Below, in pieces: positions 47,043-56,293 of a DNA stretch of 64,000 bases. Origin of the DNA: Haloparvum alkalitolerans (GTDB lineage Archaea > Halobacteriota > Halobacteria > Halobacteriales > Haloferacaceae). A program made the translations under genes and the position numbers. Each line of letters opens with the position of its first letter. Within the stretch, counting starts at the first letter, position 1. The stretch spans positions 124,001 through 188,000 of the forward strand of contig NZ_JBNLIA010000003.1 in NCBI RefSeq assembly GCF_050122995.1, read 5' to 3'. The notes below the pieces were generated by a model that saw only the letters and a program-made list of their open reading frames with translations, searched no databases and had not been told where the DNA came from.

Positions 47043-48275
47043 ATGGCAACGGTCTATGCGGTCGCCTCGGCGAAGGGCGGCGTCGGCAAGACGACGACGA
47101 CCGCGAACCTCGCGGCGATCCTCTCCGCGGCGGGCGAGGACACCGTCGTCGTCGACGCCGACCTGGGCATGGCGAACCTCGCGGGCGCGCTCGGCGTCGA
47201 CGCCGCCGAACCGACCCTCCACGACGTGCTCGCGGGCGAGGCGGACCCGGCGGACGCGGTCCGCGAGGGACCGTGCGGGCTTCGGGTCGTCCCCGGCGAA
47301 ACGGAGCTGGACGCGTACGCGGCCGCGGACCCGGCGGGGCTCCGCGAGGTGATCGAGGCGTTCGACGACGCCGACGTCGTCGTGCTCGACTGTGGCGCCG
47401 GGCTCGCGCACGACTCGGCGCTCCCGCTCGCGCTGGCCGACGAGACGCTGCTGGTCTCGACGCCGGAACGCGACGCCCTGATCGACACCGACAAGACCGC
47501 GGACCTGGCCGATCGCCTCGGCGGAACCGTCGCCGGCGCGGCGCTCACGCGCGTGACCGCGGAGAACCACGACGAGGCGCTCGTCGAGAAACACCTCGAC
47601 GCGCCCGTCCTCGGCAGGATCCCGGAGGACCCGACCGTCGGCGAGGCGCTGCGCGCCGGCGAGCCCCTGGCGACGTTCGCGCCCGACGCGCCGGCAACTG
47701 CGGCCTACCGCTCGCTCGCGACGGAGCTGACCGGCGTGACGCTCGAGCCCGCACCGGGCGCCGAGAAGCAGGCGGAGCCGACCGAGGCGGAACTGGCTGA
47801 GGGGGACGAAGGGGACGCCGCCGAAGCAGAACCCGAGGCGGAATCGGACGAGACCGGAGCCGACGAAGCAGAACCCGACACGACGGACGCGGAGGCCGAG
47901 GCGGAGTCGGACGAGACCGGAGCCGACGAAGCAGAGCCGGACGCGACGGAAGCGGAGGCCGAGGCGGAGTCCGACGCGACGGAAGCGGAGGCCGGGACGG
48001 GCGAGCCGCCGATCGCGGAAGCGGAGCCGGAACGGGCGGACCCGGACGCCCCCGAACCGGGTCCCGTCGACGAATCGGCCGAGACGGAAGAGGCCGACGC
48101 GGACGACGGCGGGAGCGAGGACGAGGACCTCGAGGGAAGCGTCCCGTTCCGCGACGCGGACGGCGATGACGACGGCGCGGAGGCGACGCCCGAGGACGAC
48201 GGCGACGGCGCCGGCGACGCGGACGGCGAGACCGAGGAGAAGAAGGGCTTTTTCTCGCGGCTGTTCGGCCGGTGA
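47043..48275 (+). CDS. MinD/ParA-like ATPase with acidic repeat linker and amphipathic tail
   Basis: A 410-aa protein. Residues 1-245 are a deviant-Walker ATPase: SAKGGVGKTTTTANLAAIL, VVDADLGMANLAGALG and VVLDCGAGLAHDS. Residues about 245-398 are an acidic, low-complexity linker with 21-residue repeats. The C-terminus EKKGFFSRLFGR resembles a MinD-type membrane-targeting helix, here held at the end of a long tether. Haloarchaeal MinD proteins position polar motility structures; this paralogue's role is unknown. Divergent from atpH. Confidence 0.85.
   Translation: MATVYAVASAKGGVGKTTTTANLAAILSAAGEDTVVVDADLGMANLAGALGVDAAEPTLHDVLAGEADPADAVREGPCGLRVVPGETELDAYAAADPAGLREVIEAFDDADVVVLDCGAGLAHDSALPLALADETLLVSTPERDALIDTDKTADLADRLGGTVAGAALTRVTAENHDEALVEKHLDAPVLGRIPEDPTVGEALRAGEPLATFAPDAPATAAYRSLATELTGVTLEPAPGAEKQAEPTEAELAEGDEGDAAEAEPEAESDETGADEAEPDTTDAEAEAESDETGADEAEPDATEAEAEAESDATEAEAGTGEPPIAEAEPERADPDAPEPGPVDESAETEEADADDGGSEDEDLEGSVPFRDADGDDDGAEATPEDDGDGAGDADGETEEKKGFFSRLFGR
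47835..48000 (+). repeat. 63-bp tandem repeat in the minD-like linker
   Basis: Units begin gaggcgga(a/g)tcggacgag at 47835, 47898 and 47961, 63 bp apart, the third one shortened. They encode EAESDETGADEAEPD-type repeats, in frame. Confidence 0.8.
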
Positions 48276-48305
48276 CCGCGGTGAGGGGCCGTCGCTCCCC
48301 GCGGA

Positions 48306-50081
48306 CTACATCGACTCGGGGGCTTCGACGCCGAGGACCGCGAGCGCGTTCGCCATCGCGTGTTTCGCCAGCGCGACCGCCGCGAGCCGCGCGTCGCGGC
48401 GCTCGTCGGTCTCGGCGGTCAGGACCGGACACTCGCGGTAGAAGGCGTTGAACGCCTCGGCGAGGTCGCGGGTGTAGGTGGCGACCGTGTGGGGTTCGAG
48501 GTCGTCGGCGGCCTCCTCGACGACCGCGGGGAAGCGGGCGGCCTCCCGGAGCAGGGCCTCGGCCTCGGGCGCAACGAGGGCGTCGGCGTCGGGCGCGTCC
48601 GGGACCGCGGCGCCGGCGCGCGCTGCCTCCTCGAGGATGCCGCAACAGCGCGCGTGGACGTACTGCACGTAGGGGGCCGACTGCGCCTCGAAGTCGAGCG
48701 CGCGGTCCCACTCGAAGGTGATCGCCTTCGCGGGCTGCTTCGAGACGATGTCGTAGCGGACCGCACCGATCCCCACCTGTCGGGCGATGCGCTCCACGTC
48801 CTCGTCGTCGAGCTCGTCGTCGCGGATACGGTCGTCGAGGCGGTCCTCGACCTCCTCTCGCGCGCGGTCGATGGCCTCGTCGAGCAGGTCGTCGAGCTGG
48901 ACGCCCGTCCCCGCGCGCGTCGACATCTTCCCCTCGGGGAGGTTGACGTACGAGTAGATGACGTGGCGGAGCTGGTCGGTGTCGTTGTCCAGCAGCTCCA
49001 GCGCGGCGTCGAGCTGGTCGGCCTGGAGCTTGTGGTCCTCGCCGAGGACGGTGACGGCGCGGTCGTAGTTGTCGAACTTCCACTCGTGGTGGGCCAGGTC
49101 GCGGGTCGTGTAGAGGCTGGTCCCGTCCGAGCGCAGGAAGACGAGGTTCTTGTCGATGCCCCACGCGTCGAGCTCCAGTTGCCACGCGTCCTCCTCGTAG
49201 ACGGCGTGGTCCGTCGCCTTGAGCCGCTCGGCGACCTCGTCGGTGGCGCCGTCGCGCATGAACCGCGTCTCCTTGACGAACTCGTCGAACGTCGCGGGCA
49301 GGCGCGCCAGACACTCCTTCATCCCGCCGAGCACCTGGTCGACGACGGTCTGGACGCGCTCGTAGGTCTCCTCGTCGCCGGCCTCCAGCCCCTGGAGGAT
49401 CGACTGGATCTCCGCCTCGGCGGCCTCGACCGCCGCCTCGTCGGCGTTCTCGAGGTAGGCGTTCCCCTTGCGGTAGTAGCGGACGAGGTCGTACTCGATC
49501 CGGTCCCGGGCCGGCTCCTCCTCGAGGTCCGACTCGTCGAACGTCTCGTAGGCCCACGTGAAGACGGCCATCTGGCGACCGGCGTCGTTGACGTAGTAGT
49601 GGCGGTCCACGTCGTAGCCGGCGAAGTCGAGCAGGTTCGCGACCGCGTCCCCCACGATGGGGTTGCGCGCGCGGCCCACGTGGACGGGACCGGTCGGGTT
49701 CGCGCTGGTGTGCTCGACGACGACGGAGGTGTCGCGGTCGGGGAGCGCGCCGAAGTCGGCGTCGACGCCCGCCGAGAGCGTGTCCGCGAGGTAGGCGTCC
49801 GTCGTGCGGAAGTTGACGTAGGGGCCGGCGGTCTCGACGCCGCCGAGGTAGTCGAAGGCACCCTCGGCGAGGACCTCGGCGACCGCCTCCGCCACCTGCT
49901 CGGCCACCTGCGGCGGGGGCGCCCCGACCTCGCCCGCGAGTCGAAACGCGACGCTGGAGGCGAGCGTCGCGTCGGTGTCGGCGGGCGGCTCCTCGATGCC
50001 GAGGTCGTCCGTCGGCAGGTCGCGGCGCGCGAGCGCGTCGGCGAGCGCCGTCTCGACCTCCGAGCGGAACTGTCTGAACAT
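48306..50081 (-). CDS. argS: Arginyl-tRNA synthetase
   Basis: A 591-aa class I synthetase. The N-terminal Add1 domain is followed by HTSANPTGPVHVGRARN (HVGR replaces the HIGH motif), KNLVFLRSDGTSLYTTRDLA, a GKMSTR loop (KMSKS equivalent) and the DALR anticodon domain near YTRDLAEAFNAFYRECPVL. The start MFRQFRSEVE is fixed by a TATA-like CTTTTAGC 27 bp upstream. Monocistronic. Confidence 0.97.
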   Translation of the reverse strand: MFRQFRSEVETALADALARRDLPTDDLGIEEPPADTDATLASSVAFRLAGEVGAPPPQVAEQVAEAVAEVLAEGAFDYLGGVETAGPYVNFRTTDAYLADTLSAGVDADFGALPDRDTSVVVEHTSANPTGPVHVGRARNPIVGDAVANLLDFAGYDVDRHYYVNDAGRQMAVFTWAYETFDESDLEEEPARDRIEYDLVRYYRKGNAYLENADEAAVEAAEAEIQSILQGLEAGDEETYERVQTVVDQVLGGMKECLARLPATFDEFVKETRFMRDGATDEVAERLKATDHAVYEEDAWQLELDAWGIDKNLVFLRSDGTSLYTTRDLAHHEWKFDNYDRAVTVLGEDHKLQADQLDAALELLDNDTDQLRHVIYSYVNLPEGKMSTRAGTGVQLDDLLDEAIDRAREEVEDRLDDRIRDDELDDEDVERIARQVGIGAVRYDIVSKQPAKAITFEWDRALDFEAQSAPYVQYVHARCCGILEEAARAGAAVPDAPDADALVAPEAEALLREAARFPAVVEEAADDLEPHTVATYTRDLAEAFNAFYRECPVLTAETDERRDARLAAVALAKHAMANALAVLGVEAPESM

Positions 50082-50304
50082 GTGGACCCGTTCGTGGGTC
50101 CCGCTAAAAGGCCCTTCCGAAGCGGGACGCCCGGAGCCCCGGCCGGACCGCGAGTCCGAGCGACCGTCGCTGTCCACGACCGCGGCCGGAACCGACGCGA
50201 CCGACGGCTTTAGGCCGCTCCCGGCCGGAGTCGGGGGTAGACCGCGTGCGGTCCGCCGCAGTCCCGGCCGTCCCGCTCTCGAAACCCCGTCTCGATTCTG
50301 AGAT

Positions 50305-50324
50305 GCTTACCATATTCGGTATGC
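50305..50324. promoter_or_regulatory. Possible RbkR operator
   Basis: gcttaccatattcggtatgc is an imperfect inverted repeat (7-nt arms with one mismatch, 6-nt spacer) that touches the TATA box (gcttttac, 50323-50330) of rbkR. A regulator bound here would compete with TBP. Archaeal RbkR proteins are known to bind palindromes near riboflavin genes; the match here is inference. Confidence 0.5.
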
Positions 50325-50330
50325 TTTTAC
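50323..50330 (+). promoter_or_regulatory. TATA box for rbkR-ribB operon
   Basis: gcttttac about 27 bp before ATG 50354; the longer in-frame extension starts upstream of it and is rejected. Confidence 0.6.
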
Positions 50331-50353
50331 CGGCGAGTCGCCAAGTCGCAGGT

Positions 50354-51115
50354 ATGCAAGACGCGGCGACGGCCACCGACGTCGGTCCGGACGAACTCGC
50401 GGCGCTGAAACACGTCGCGCTCGCGGACGGGCTGACGGAGACGAAGGTGTCGTGTGCGGCGCTCGGGGACCGCCTCGACGCCTCGACGCAGACCGCCTCG
50501 CGCCGGCTCCAGCGGCTGGAGGCCGCCGACCTGATCGAACGCGAGGTCGTCGGCGACGGCCAGTGGGTCCGAGTGACCGAGGCCGGCGAGGCGGCGCTCC
50601 GAAGCGAGTACGCCGACTACCGGCGGATCTTCGAGACGGAGACCGCGCTCACCCTCTCGGGCGTGGTGACGAGCGGGATGGGCGAGGGACGCCACTACAT
50701 CACGCTCGATGGCTACATGCGCCAGTTCCGCGAGCGGCTCGGCTACGAGCCGTTCCCCGGGACGCTCAACGTCGACCTCGACGAGGCGAGCGTCCGCCGG
50801 CGGGCCGAGCTCGGCGGGATCGACGCCGTTCCCGTCGACGCGTGGGAGGGCGACGACCGGACGTACGGCGCGGCCACCTGCTTCGCGGCGACCGTCGTCG
50901 CCGGCGGCGCGACGGACGGAGACGGTACGGACGAGGAGGGCGGCCGCAGCTACGAGGGCGCCCACGTCATCGTCCCCGACCGCACCCACCACGACGAGTC
51001 GCAGATCGAGGTCATCGCGCCCGATCGGCTACGGGACGAGCTCGACCTCGACGACCGCGAGCCGGTCGACGTGCGGATCGAGCCCACGAGCCGCGCCGAC
51101 GAGGAGGGCGCCTGA
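50354..51115 (+). CDS. rbkR: CTP-dependent riboflavin kinase with HTH regulator domain (RbkR)
   Basis: A 253-aa fusion. Residues about 10-85 are a winged helix-turn-helix (LKHVALADGLTETKVSCAAL, STQTASRRLQRLEAADLIER) and residues 95-245 a DUF120 kinase (SGMGEGRHYITLDGYMRQF, LGYEPFPGTLNVDLDEAS). RbkR proteins make FMN from riboflavin with CTP and repress riboflavin genes. An acidic insert (GGATDGDGTDEEGGRS) interrupts the barrel. The stop overlaps ribB start by 1 nt. Confidence 0.93.
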   Translation: MQDAATATDVGPDELAALKHVALADGLTETKVSCAALGDRLDASTQTASRRLQRLEAADLIEREVVGDGQWVRVTEAGEAALRSEYADYRRIFETETALTLSGVVTSGMGEGRHYITLDGYMRQFRERLGYEPFPGTLNVDLDEASVRRRAELGGIDAVPVDAWEGDDRTYGAATCFAATVVAGGATDGDGTDEEGGRSYEGAHVIVPDRTHHDESQIEVIAPDRLRDELDLDDREPVDVRIEPTSRADEEGA

Positions 51116-51840
51116 TGCGGGCCGGCAGCGACGCGGAGTCGGCAGCGGCGGGCGAGGGGGACCGCCCGGGAACGAGCCACGCGGCCGTCGAGCGCGCCCT
51201 CGAGGCCTTCGCCGCGGGCGAGCCGGTCTGCGTCCACGACGCCGCCGACCGCGAGGGCGAGACGGACCTGATCTACCCCGCGGAGGCGGTCGGCCCGGCC
51301 GCGGTCCGCCGGATGCGTAACGACGCCGGCGGCCTGATCTGCGTCGCCGTGGGCGACGCCGTGGCGGACGCGTTCGGCCTCCCGTTCCTCGCGGACGCGC
51401 TCGACCACCCCGCGGTCGACGACAACCCCGACTACGACGACCGCTCCTCGTTCTCGCTCCCGGTGAACCACCGCGAGACGTTCACCGGCATCACCGACGA
51501 CGACCGCGCGCGGACGATCTCGGAGTTGGGCAACGCCGCGGCGGCCGTCGCCCGCGACCCCGGCGGCTACACGCCCGAGGACTTCGCCGCCGAGTTCCGC
51601 GCGCCGGGTCACGTCCACGTGCTCCGCGGCGCGCCCGCGGGGCTGGCCGACCGCGAGGGCCACACCGAACTCGGGCTTGCGCTCGCGGCCGCGACCGACC
51701 GCGCGCCCGCGGCCGTGGTCTGCGAGATGCTCGACGGGGCGACCGGCGGGGCGCTCTCGCCCGCCGACGCCCGCGCGTATGCGGCCGCGAACGACATCCC
51801 CTTCGTCGAGGGCGCCGCGCTGCTCGACGCGCTCTGCTGA
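51115..51840 (+). CDS. ribB: 3,4-dihydroxy-2-butanone 4-phosphate synthase
   Basis: A 241-aa RibB using ribulose 5-phosphate to make the four-carbon unit of lumazine. Motifs are HDAADREGETDLIYPAEAV (metal Glu pair), FSLPVNHRETFTGITDDDRA, RAPGHVHVLRG and GHTELGLALAAAT. Translationally coupled to rbkR through a TGATG overlap. An N-terminal 25-residue acidic extension is present. Confidence 0.95.
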   Translation: MRAGSDAESAAAGEGDRPGTSHAAVERALEAFAAGEPVCVHDAADREGETDLIYPAEAVGPAAVRRMRNDAGGLICVAVGDAVADAFGLPFLADALDHPAVDDNPDYDDRSSFSLPVNHRETFTGITDDDRARTISELGNAAAAVARDPGGYTPEDFAAEFRAPGHVHVLRGAPAGLADREGHTELGLALAAATDRAPAAVVCEMLDGATGGALSPADARAYAAANDIPFVEGAALLDALC

Positions 51841-51859
51841 CGGGACAGGTGTCGTCTGC

Positions 51860-51898
51860 CCCGCCGACTGCTGATTGCTCGTCCCGCCGACTGCTGAT
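51860..51898 (+). repeat. Short direct repeat before ilvE promoter
   Basis: cccgccgactgctgat occurs at 51860-51875 and 51883-51898, spaced 23 bp, just downstream of ribB. It could be a regulatory site or a slippage product. Confidence 0.55.
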
Positions 51899-51937
51899 CC
51901 TGCTACATTTATCACGACCGCTGCCGACCCTCCGATC

Positions 51938-52867
51938 ATGAGCTTCGACGAGATGGATGTCGACACCATCTGGAAGAACGGCGAGTTCCTCGACTGGGAG
52001 GACGCGACGACGCACGTCCTCACGCACGCGCTCCACTACGGGACCGGCGTCTTCGAGGGCGTCCGCTGTTACGACACGGAGAACGGCCCGGCGATCTTCC
52101 GGTGGGAGGAGCATCTCGACCGCCTGTTCGACTCCGCGAAGGTGTACGACATGGACATCGGCCACTCCCGCGAGGAGCTGACCGAGGCGACGCTCCGACT
52201 GCTGCGCGACCAGGACCTGGAGTCCTGCTACATCCGGCCCATCGCCTACTACGGCTACGACACGCTCGGCGTCTCGCCGAAGGACTGCCCGACCGACGTA
52301 GCCATCGCCGCGTGGCCGTGGGGCGCGTACCTCGGCGAGGAGGCGCTCAACGACGGCGTCGACGTGATGGTCTCCTCGTGGCGCAAGCACTCCTCCTCGC
52401 AGATCCCGACCAACGTCAAGACGACCGGGCTGTACGTCAACTCCATGCTCGCGGGCGAGGAGGCCCGCCGCAACGGCTACGTCGAGGCCATCGTCCTCAA
52501 CAAGGAGGGCAACGTCGCGGAGGGGCCCGGCGAGAACATCTTCATGGTCGACGACGGCGAGATCTACACGACCGGCCGCGCCCAGTCGATCCTCGACGGG
52601 ATCACCCGCAACACCGTCATCCAGCTCGCCCGCGAGCGCGGCTACACCGTCCACGACGAGGCGGTCATCTCCCGGGGTCAGCTGTACACCGCCGACGAGC
52701 TGTTCTTCACCGGCTCCGCGGCCGAGGTGACGCCGATCCGCTCGGTCGACGACACGCAGATCGGCGCCGGCACGCGCGGTCCCGTCACGGAGGAGCTCCA
52801 GGGGGCGTTCTTCGACCTCGTCGAGCGCCGGACCGACGACCACGACGACTGGTTCACGTACCTCTGA
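51938..52867 (+). CDS. ilvE: Branched-chain amino acid aminotransferase
   Basis: A 309-aa fold-type IV PLP enzyme for Val, Leu and Ile. LTHALHYGTGVFEGVRCY, TNVKTTGLYVNSMLAG (PLP Lys), EGPGENIFMVDDG and FFTGSAAEVTPIRSVD are all present. Length is standard. TATA-like atttatc (51907-51913) is about 28 bp upstream. A direct repeat cccgccgactgctgat (51860-51875 and 51883-51898) precedes the promoter. Confidence 0.95.
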   Translation: MSFDEMDVDTIWKNGEFLDWEDATTHVLTHALHYGTGVFEGVRCYDTENGPAIFRWEEHLDRLFDSAKVYDMDIGHSREELTEATLRLLRDQDLESCYIRPIAYYGYDTLGVSPKDCPTDVAIAAWPWGAYLGEEALNDGVDVMVSSWRKHSSSQIPTNVKTTGLYVNSMLAGEEARRNGYVEAIVLNKEGNVAEGPGENIFMVDDGEIYTTGRAQSILDGITRNTVIQLARERGYTVHDEAVISRGQLYTADELFFTGSAAEVTPIRSVDDTQIGAGTRGPVTEELQGAFFDLVERRTDDHDDWFTYL

Positions 52868-53049
52868 AAGCGCGGTCGTCCCCGCCGCGGAGGCAGGGAG
52901 AACGCGCCCGCCGACGCCTTTACGACGTTTTTGTTGACGGTTCTGGATCCTGTGGATCGGGACGGCGCCGCCTCGAAAGCCCCAGCCGGCTCGACCGCGT
53001 TTGCGGGGGCGCTGGCGCTCGTGATCGGGCGCGTTCGCGGAACCGACCG

Positions 53050-53056
53050 CTTATGA
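53050..53056 (+). promoter_or_regulatory. TATA box for helicase gene
   Basis: cttatga lies 27 bp before ATG 53081; leaderless. Confidence 0.55.
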
Positions 53057-53080
53057 CGCGCCGGGCCGTGAGCGTGGACA

Positions 53081-54931
53081 ATGACCGACGCCGACACGAC
53101 AGTGACGCGACTCTTCGGCGGACCGGGGAGCGGGAAGACCACCGCCCTCCTCGACCGCGTGGAGTCCATTCTGGAGGACGACGCCGCCGAGGTCCGCGAC
53201 GTGCTCGTCGTCTCCTACACCCGGGCCGCGGCCGCGGAGATCCGCGAACGGCTCGCGGAGCGACTCGACATCTCGCCGCGGAGCCTGCAGGGCAACGTGG
53301 CGACGATGCACGCGAAGGCGTACGAACTGCTCGACCTCTCGCGGGGCGACGTGGTCGGCGAGGACGACAAGGGCGACTTCTGTGAGGAGTTCGGGATCGA
53401 GTTCGAGGACGAGTACGGCGGCGCCGGTCGCCGGACCGCCCGCTCGACGACCATCGGCAACAAGATCATCGCCACCTCGCAGTGGCTCCAGCGGACGAAA
53501 CGCGACGTGGCCGACTGGTACGACGTGCCCTTCCAGTGGAACGTCGAGGAGGTCCGGCTCCCGCCGGAGGAGGACCCCAACGCGCAGGAGGGGAACAAGT
53601 ACACGCCGACGTGGCCCTCCGACGACGACCGCATCGACGTGCCGGAGGCGATCCGCGCGTGGCGCGCCTACAAGGGCGAGCACGGGCTGGTCGGCTTCGC
53701 GGACATGCTCGAGCGCGTGAAGCAGCGCTCGCTCGTCCCGAACGTCGACTACCTCGTCATCGACGAGTTCCAGGACATCACCACGCTCCAGTACGAGGTG
53801 TACGAGGAGTGGCGTCCGCACGTCGAGAAGGCGCTGATCGCCGGCGACGACGACCAGGTCGTCTACGCGTGGCAGGGCGCGGACCCCGACCTCCTGCTGG
53901 ACACGCCGGTCGACGAGGACGTGATCCTCCCGAACTCCTACCGGCTCCCCTCCGACATCCTCAACGTCGTCAACGCGGAGATCCGCCACATCGACAAGCG
54001 ACAGGAGAAGGACCTCAAGCCGCGCAAGGAGGGCGGCGTCGTGGAGGGGATCGAGAGCCCCTCGATGATCGAGCTGGTGCGCAACGTCCGGTACACCGTC
54101 GACGACGACGAGGGAAGCCTGATGATCCTGTTCCGGGCGCGCTACCAGCTGTTCGACTTCATGGATGAGTTCATCGACTACGGCATCCCGTTCACCCTGC
54201 TGACGGACGGCCGGATGTGGACCGACCGCCTGCGCGACTACGTCCACGCGGTCGAGAAGTACGAGGCCGAGGAGCCGGTGAACGGGCTCGAAGCGCGCCG
54301 ACTCGCGGACATGCTCCAGGAGTCCGCCTTCGGGACCAACGAGCGGGACGACTTCTACGACTTCCTGGAGGACCGCGAGGACAACGCCGGGGTCGACGAC
54401 GCCGCGGAGTTCGAGGTGACCGCCGACGAACTGAAAGAGTACGCGCCGTTCATGCCCGACACGGCCAGCGCCAGCGACATGGTGCGGAAGGTGACGAGCT
54501 TCCAGCGCAACTCGATGGAGGCGTACTTCGACGGCGACTACCGCGACGCCGACCCCGACCGCGTCCGCGTCGGCACCATCCACTCCGCGAAGGGCCGCGA
54601 GGCCGACCACGTGTTCGTCTCGACGGACCTCACCGAGAAGGTGGTCGAGCAGATGGCCGCGACCGTCGACGACCCCACGGACGTCGACGGCGTCGAGGAG
54701 TTCACCAAGACCACCAGCCCCGTCCCCATCCTCACCGACAACGAACGCCGCGTCTTCTACGTCGGCATGTCGCGGGCCCGCGAGCGCCTCGTCCTGCTGG
54801 AGAACCTGATCAACGGCGCGCCGACGCTCCCCGTCAGCGTCCTGCTGTTCGACGAGTTGCGCGACGAGCCGGTTCAGGAGCTGATCGACGAGGTGCAGGA
54901 GGAACTCGCGGTGCCGGAACCGGAGCCGTGA
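53081..54931 (+). CDS. UvrD/Rep-family DNA helicase
   Basis: A 616-aa superfamily 1A helicase. Motif I GGPGSGKTTALLD, Ia VVSYTRAAAAEIRERL, II YLVIDEFQDIT, III IAGDDDQVVYAWQGAD, IV FRARYQLFDF, V GTIHSAKGREADHVFVSTD and VI VFYVGMSRARERLVLLE are intact, so it is active in principle. It unwinds 3' to 5' in repair. It is shorter than PcrA/UvrD (about 720 aa). The stop overlaps the M24 peptidase start by 4 nt (GTGA). Confidence 0.92.
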   Translation: MTDADTTVTRLFGGPGSGKTTALLDRVESILEDDAAEVRDVLVVSYTRAAAAEIRERLAERLDISPRSLQGNVATMHAKAYELLDLSRGDVVGEDDKGDFCEEFGIEFEDEYGGAGRRTARSTTIGNKIIATSQWLQRTKRDVADWYDVPFQWNVEEVRLPPEEDPNAQEGNKYTPTWPSDDDRIDVPEAIRAWRAYKGEHGLVGFADMLERVKQRSLVPNVDYLVIDEFQDITTLQYEVYEEWRPHVEKALIAGDDDQVVYAWQGADPDLLLDTPVDEDVILPNSYRLPSDILNVVNAEIRHIDKRQEKDLKPRKEGGVVEGIESPSMIELVRNVRYTVDDDEGSLMILFRARYQLFDFMDEFIDYGIPFTLLTDGRMWTDRLRDYVHAVEKYEAEEPVNGLEARRLADMLQESAFGTNERDDFYDFLEDREDNAGVDDAAEFEVTADELKEYAPFMPDTASASDMVRKVTSFQRNSMEAYFDGDYRDADPDRVRVGTIHSAKGREADHVFVSTDLTEKVVEQMAATVDDPTDVDGVEEFTKTTSPVPILTDNERRVFYVGMSRARERLVLLENLINGAPTLPVSVLLFDELRDEPVQELIDEVQEELAVPEPEP

Positions 54932-56250
54932 GCGAGGGGAACGATGCGGCCGGCGGCGCGCCGGACGGCGCGGCCGGCGACGACCGGCCCGCGAGCAACC
55001 GCTCGGCACCGGGACGGGAGCCTGCCGACGCTCGCCCGCGCCCCGACGCGCCGGCGACGGACCTGCGGGTCCTGACCGACGCGCTGGCGGCCGCGGACGC
55101 GGACGCGTTCGTCGCGGTTGGCGACCGCTTCGACGACGACCTGCGCTATCTCACCCGGTTCGCGGGCCCCGACCGGGACTTCGCGCTCGTGGTCACCCCG
55201 GAGACGGCGACGCTGTGTGCGCCGACGCTGTTCGCCGAGCAGGCGGAGCGGGAGTTCGCGGCCGCCGCACCCCCGGCCGAGTCGGGCGACCTCGACCGAC
55301 GCGTGGAGACGGGGACCGCCGGCGACCCGGCCGGCGAGCGCGCGGCCGCGGTCGTGACCGAACGGGCCGGCGAGGAAAGCGCCGTGCTGGTCCCACAGTC
55401 GATCCCCCACGACGCCGCGGTGTATCTGGAGCAGGCCGGGCACGCGATCACGTCGACGGACGCGGTCGCGGTCGCCCGCGAGCGGAAGGAGCCGGACGAA
55501 CTCGAGTGCCTGCGCCGCGTCCAGCGCGCGACCGCCCGCGGGATGGCGCGCGCCGAGACGGTCCTCGCGGAAAGCCAGGTCGGAGCGGAGTCGGGGCCCG
55601 GGGACGACGCCGAGCCAGTCCTCGTCTGGGAGGGCGGTCCGCTCTCGACCGAGCGCCTGCGCCGACAGGTGAACGCGACGCTCGCCGCCTACGGCGTCCG
55701 CGACGCCGGTAACACGGTGATCGGCGCCGGTCCCTCCGCGGCGGACCTCCACTACACCGGCGTCGACCTCGTCCGGCCCGGAGAGACGGTGCTTCTGGAC
55801 CTCTCGCCGCGGGGACCGCACGGCTACTACGGGGACATGACGCGGACGTTCGTCGTCGAGGGCGAGGGCGGCTGGGAGCGCCGCGCGTACGTCGCGGTGC
55901 GGGCCGCCCGCGAGGCGGCGCTCGCGGAAGTCGAGCCCGGCGCGACGGCCGCCACGGTTCACGAGGAGGCCGCCGCCGAGCTCGCGGCGCACGGCTTCGA
56001 CCCGACGGCGGGCGAGGGGGAGGCGGGCTTCACGCACGGCACCGGCCACGGCGTCGGCGTCTCGCTGCACGAGGGGCCGTCGCTCTCCGCGGCGACCGAA
56101 CTCCGACCGGGCCACGTCGTCACGGTCGAACCGGGCGTCTACGACCCGGAGACCGGCGGCGTGCGGCTGGAGGACCTGGTCGCCGTCACCGAGGACGGCT
56201 ACGAGATCCTCCACGAGTACCCCCTCGGAAGCGTTCCGGAGCGGCGGTAG
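54928..56250 (+). CDS. M24 family aminopeptidase (Xaa-Pro-like)
   Basis: A 440-aa pita-bread metallopeptidase. The N-terminal creatinase-like domain (residues about 45-200) is followed by ligands in LLDLSPRGPHGYYGDMTRTF (Asp pair), FTHGTGHGVGVSLHEGP (His) and VTVEPGVYDPETGGVRLEDLV (Glu pair). The first 45 residues are acidic and disordered. Probably removes N-terminal residues before Pro. A GTG start overlaps the helicase stop, suggesting coupling with an unrelated function. Confidence 0.9.
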   Translation: MSEGNDAAGGAPDGAAGDDRPASNRSAPGREPADARPRPDAPATDLRVLTDALAAADADAFVAVGDRFDDDLRYLTRFAGPDRDFALVVTPETATLCAPTLFAEQAEREFAAAAPPAESGDLDRRVETGTAGDPAGERAAAVVTERAGEESAVLVPQSIPHDAAVYLEQAGHAITSTDAVAVARERKEPDELECLRRVQRATARGMARAETVLAESQVGAESGPGDDAEPVLVWEGGPLSTERLRRQVNATLAAYGVRDAGNTVIGAGPSAADLHYTGVDLVRPGETVLLDLSPRGPHGYYGDMTRTFVVEGEGGWERRAYVAVRAAREAALAEVEPGATAATVHEEAAAELAAHGFDPTAGEGEAGFTHGTGHGVGVSLHEGPSLSAATELRPGHVVTVEPGVYDPETGGVRLEDLVAVTEDGYEILHEYPLGSVPERR

Positions 56251-56293
56251 CGATCCCGACGCGGACCTCCCGGTCCGTCGCCACGGTCGCCGT

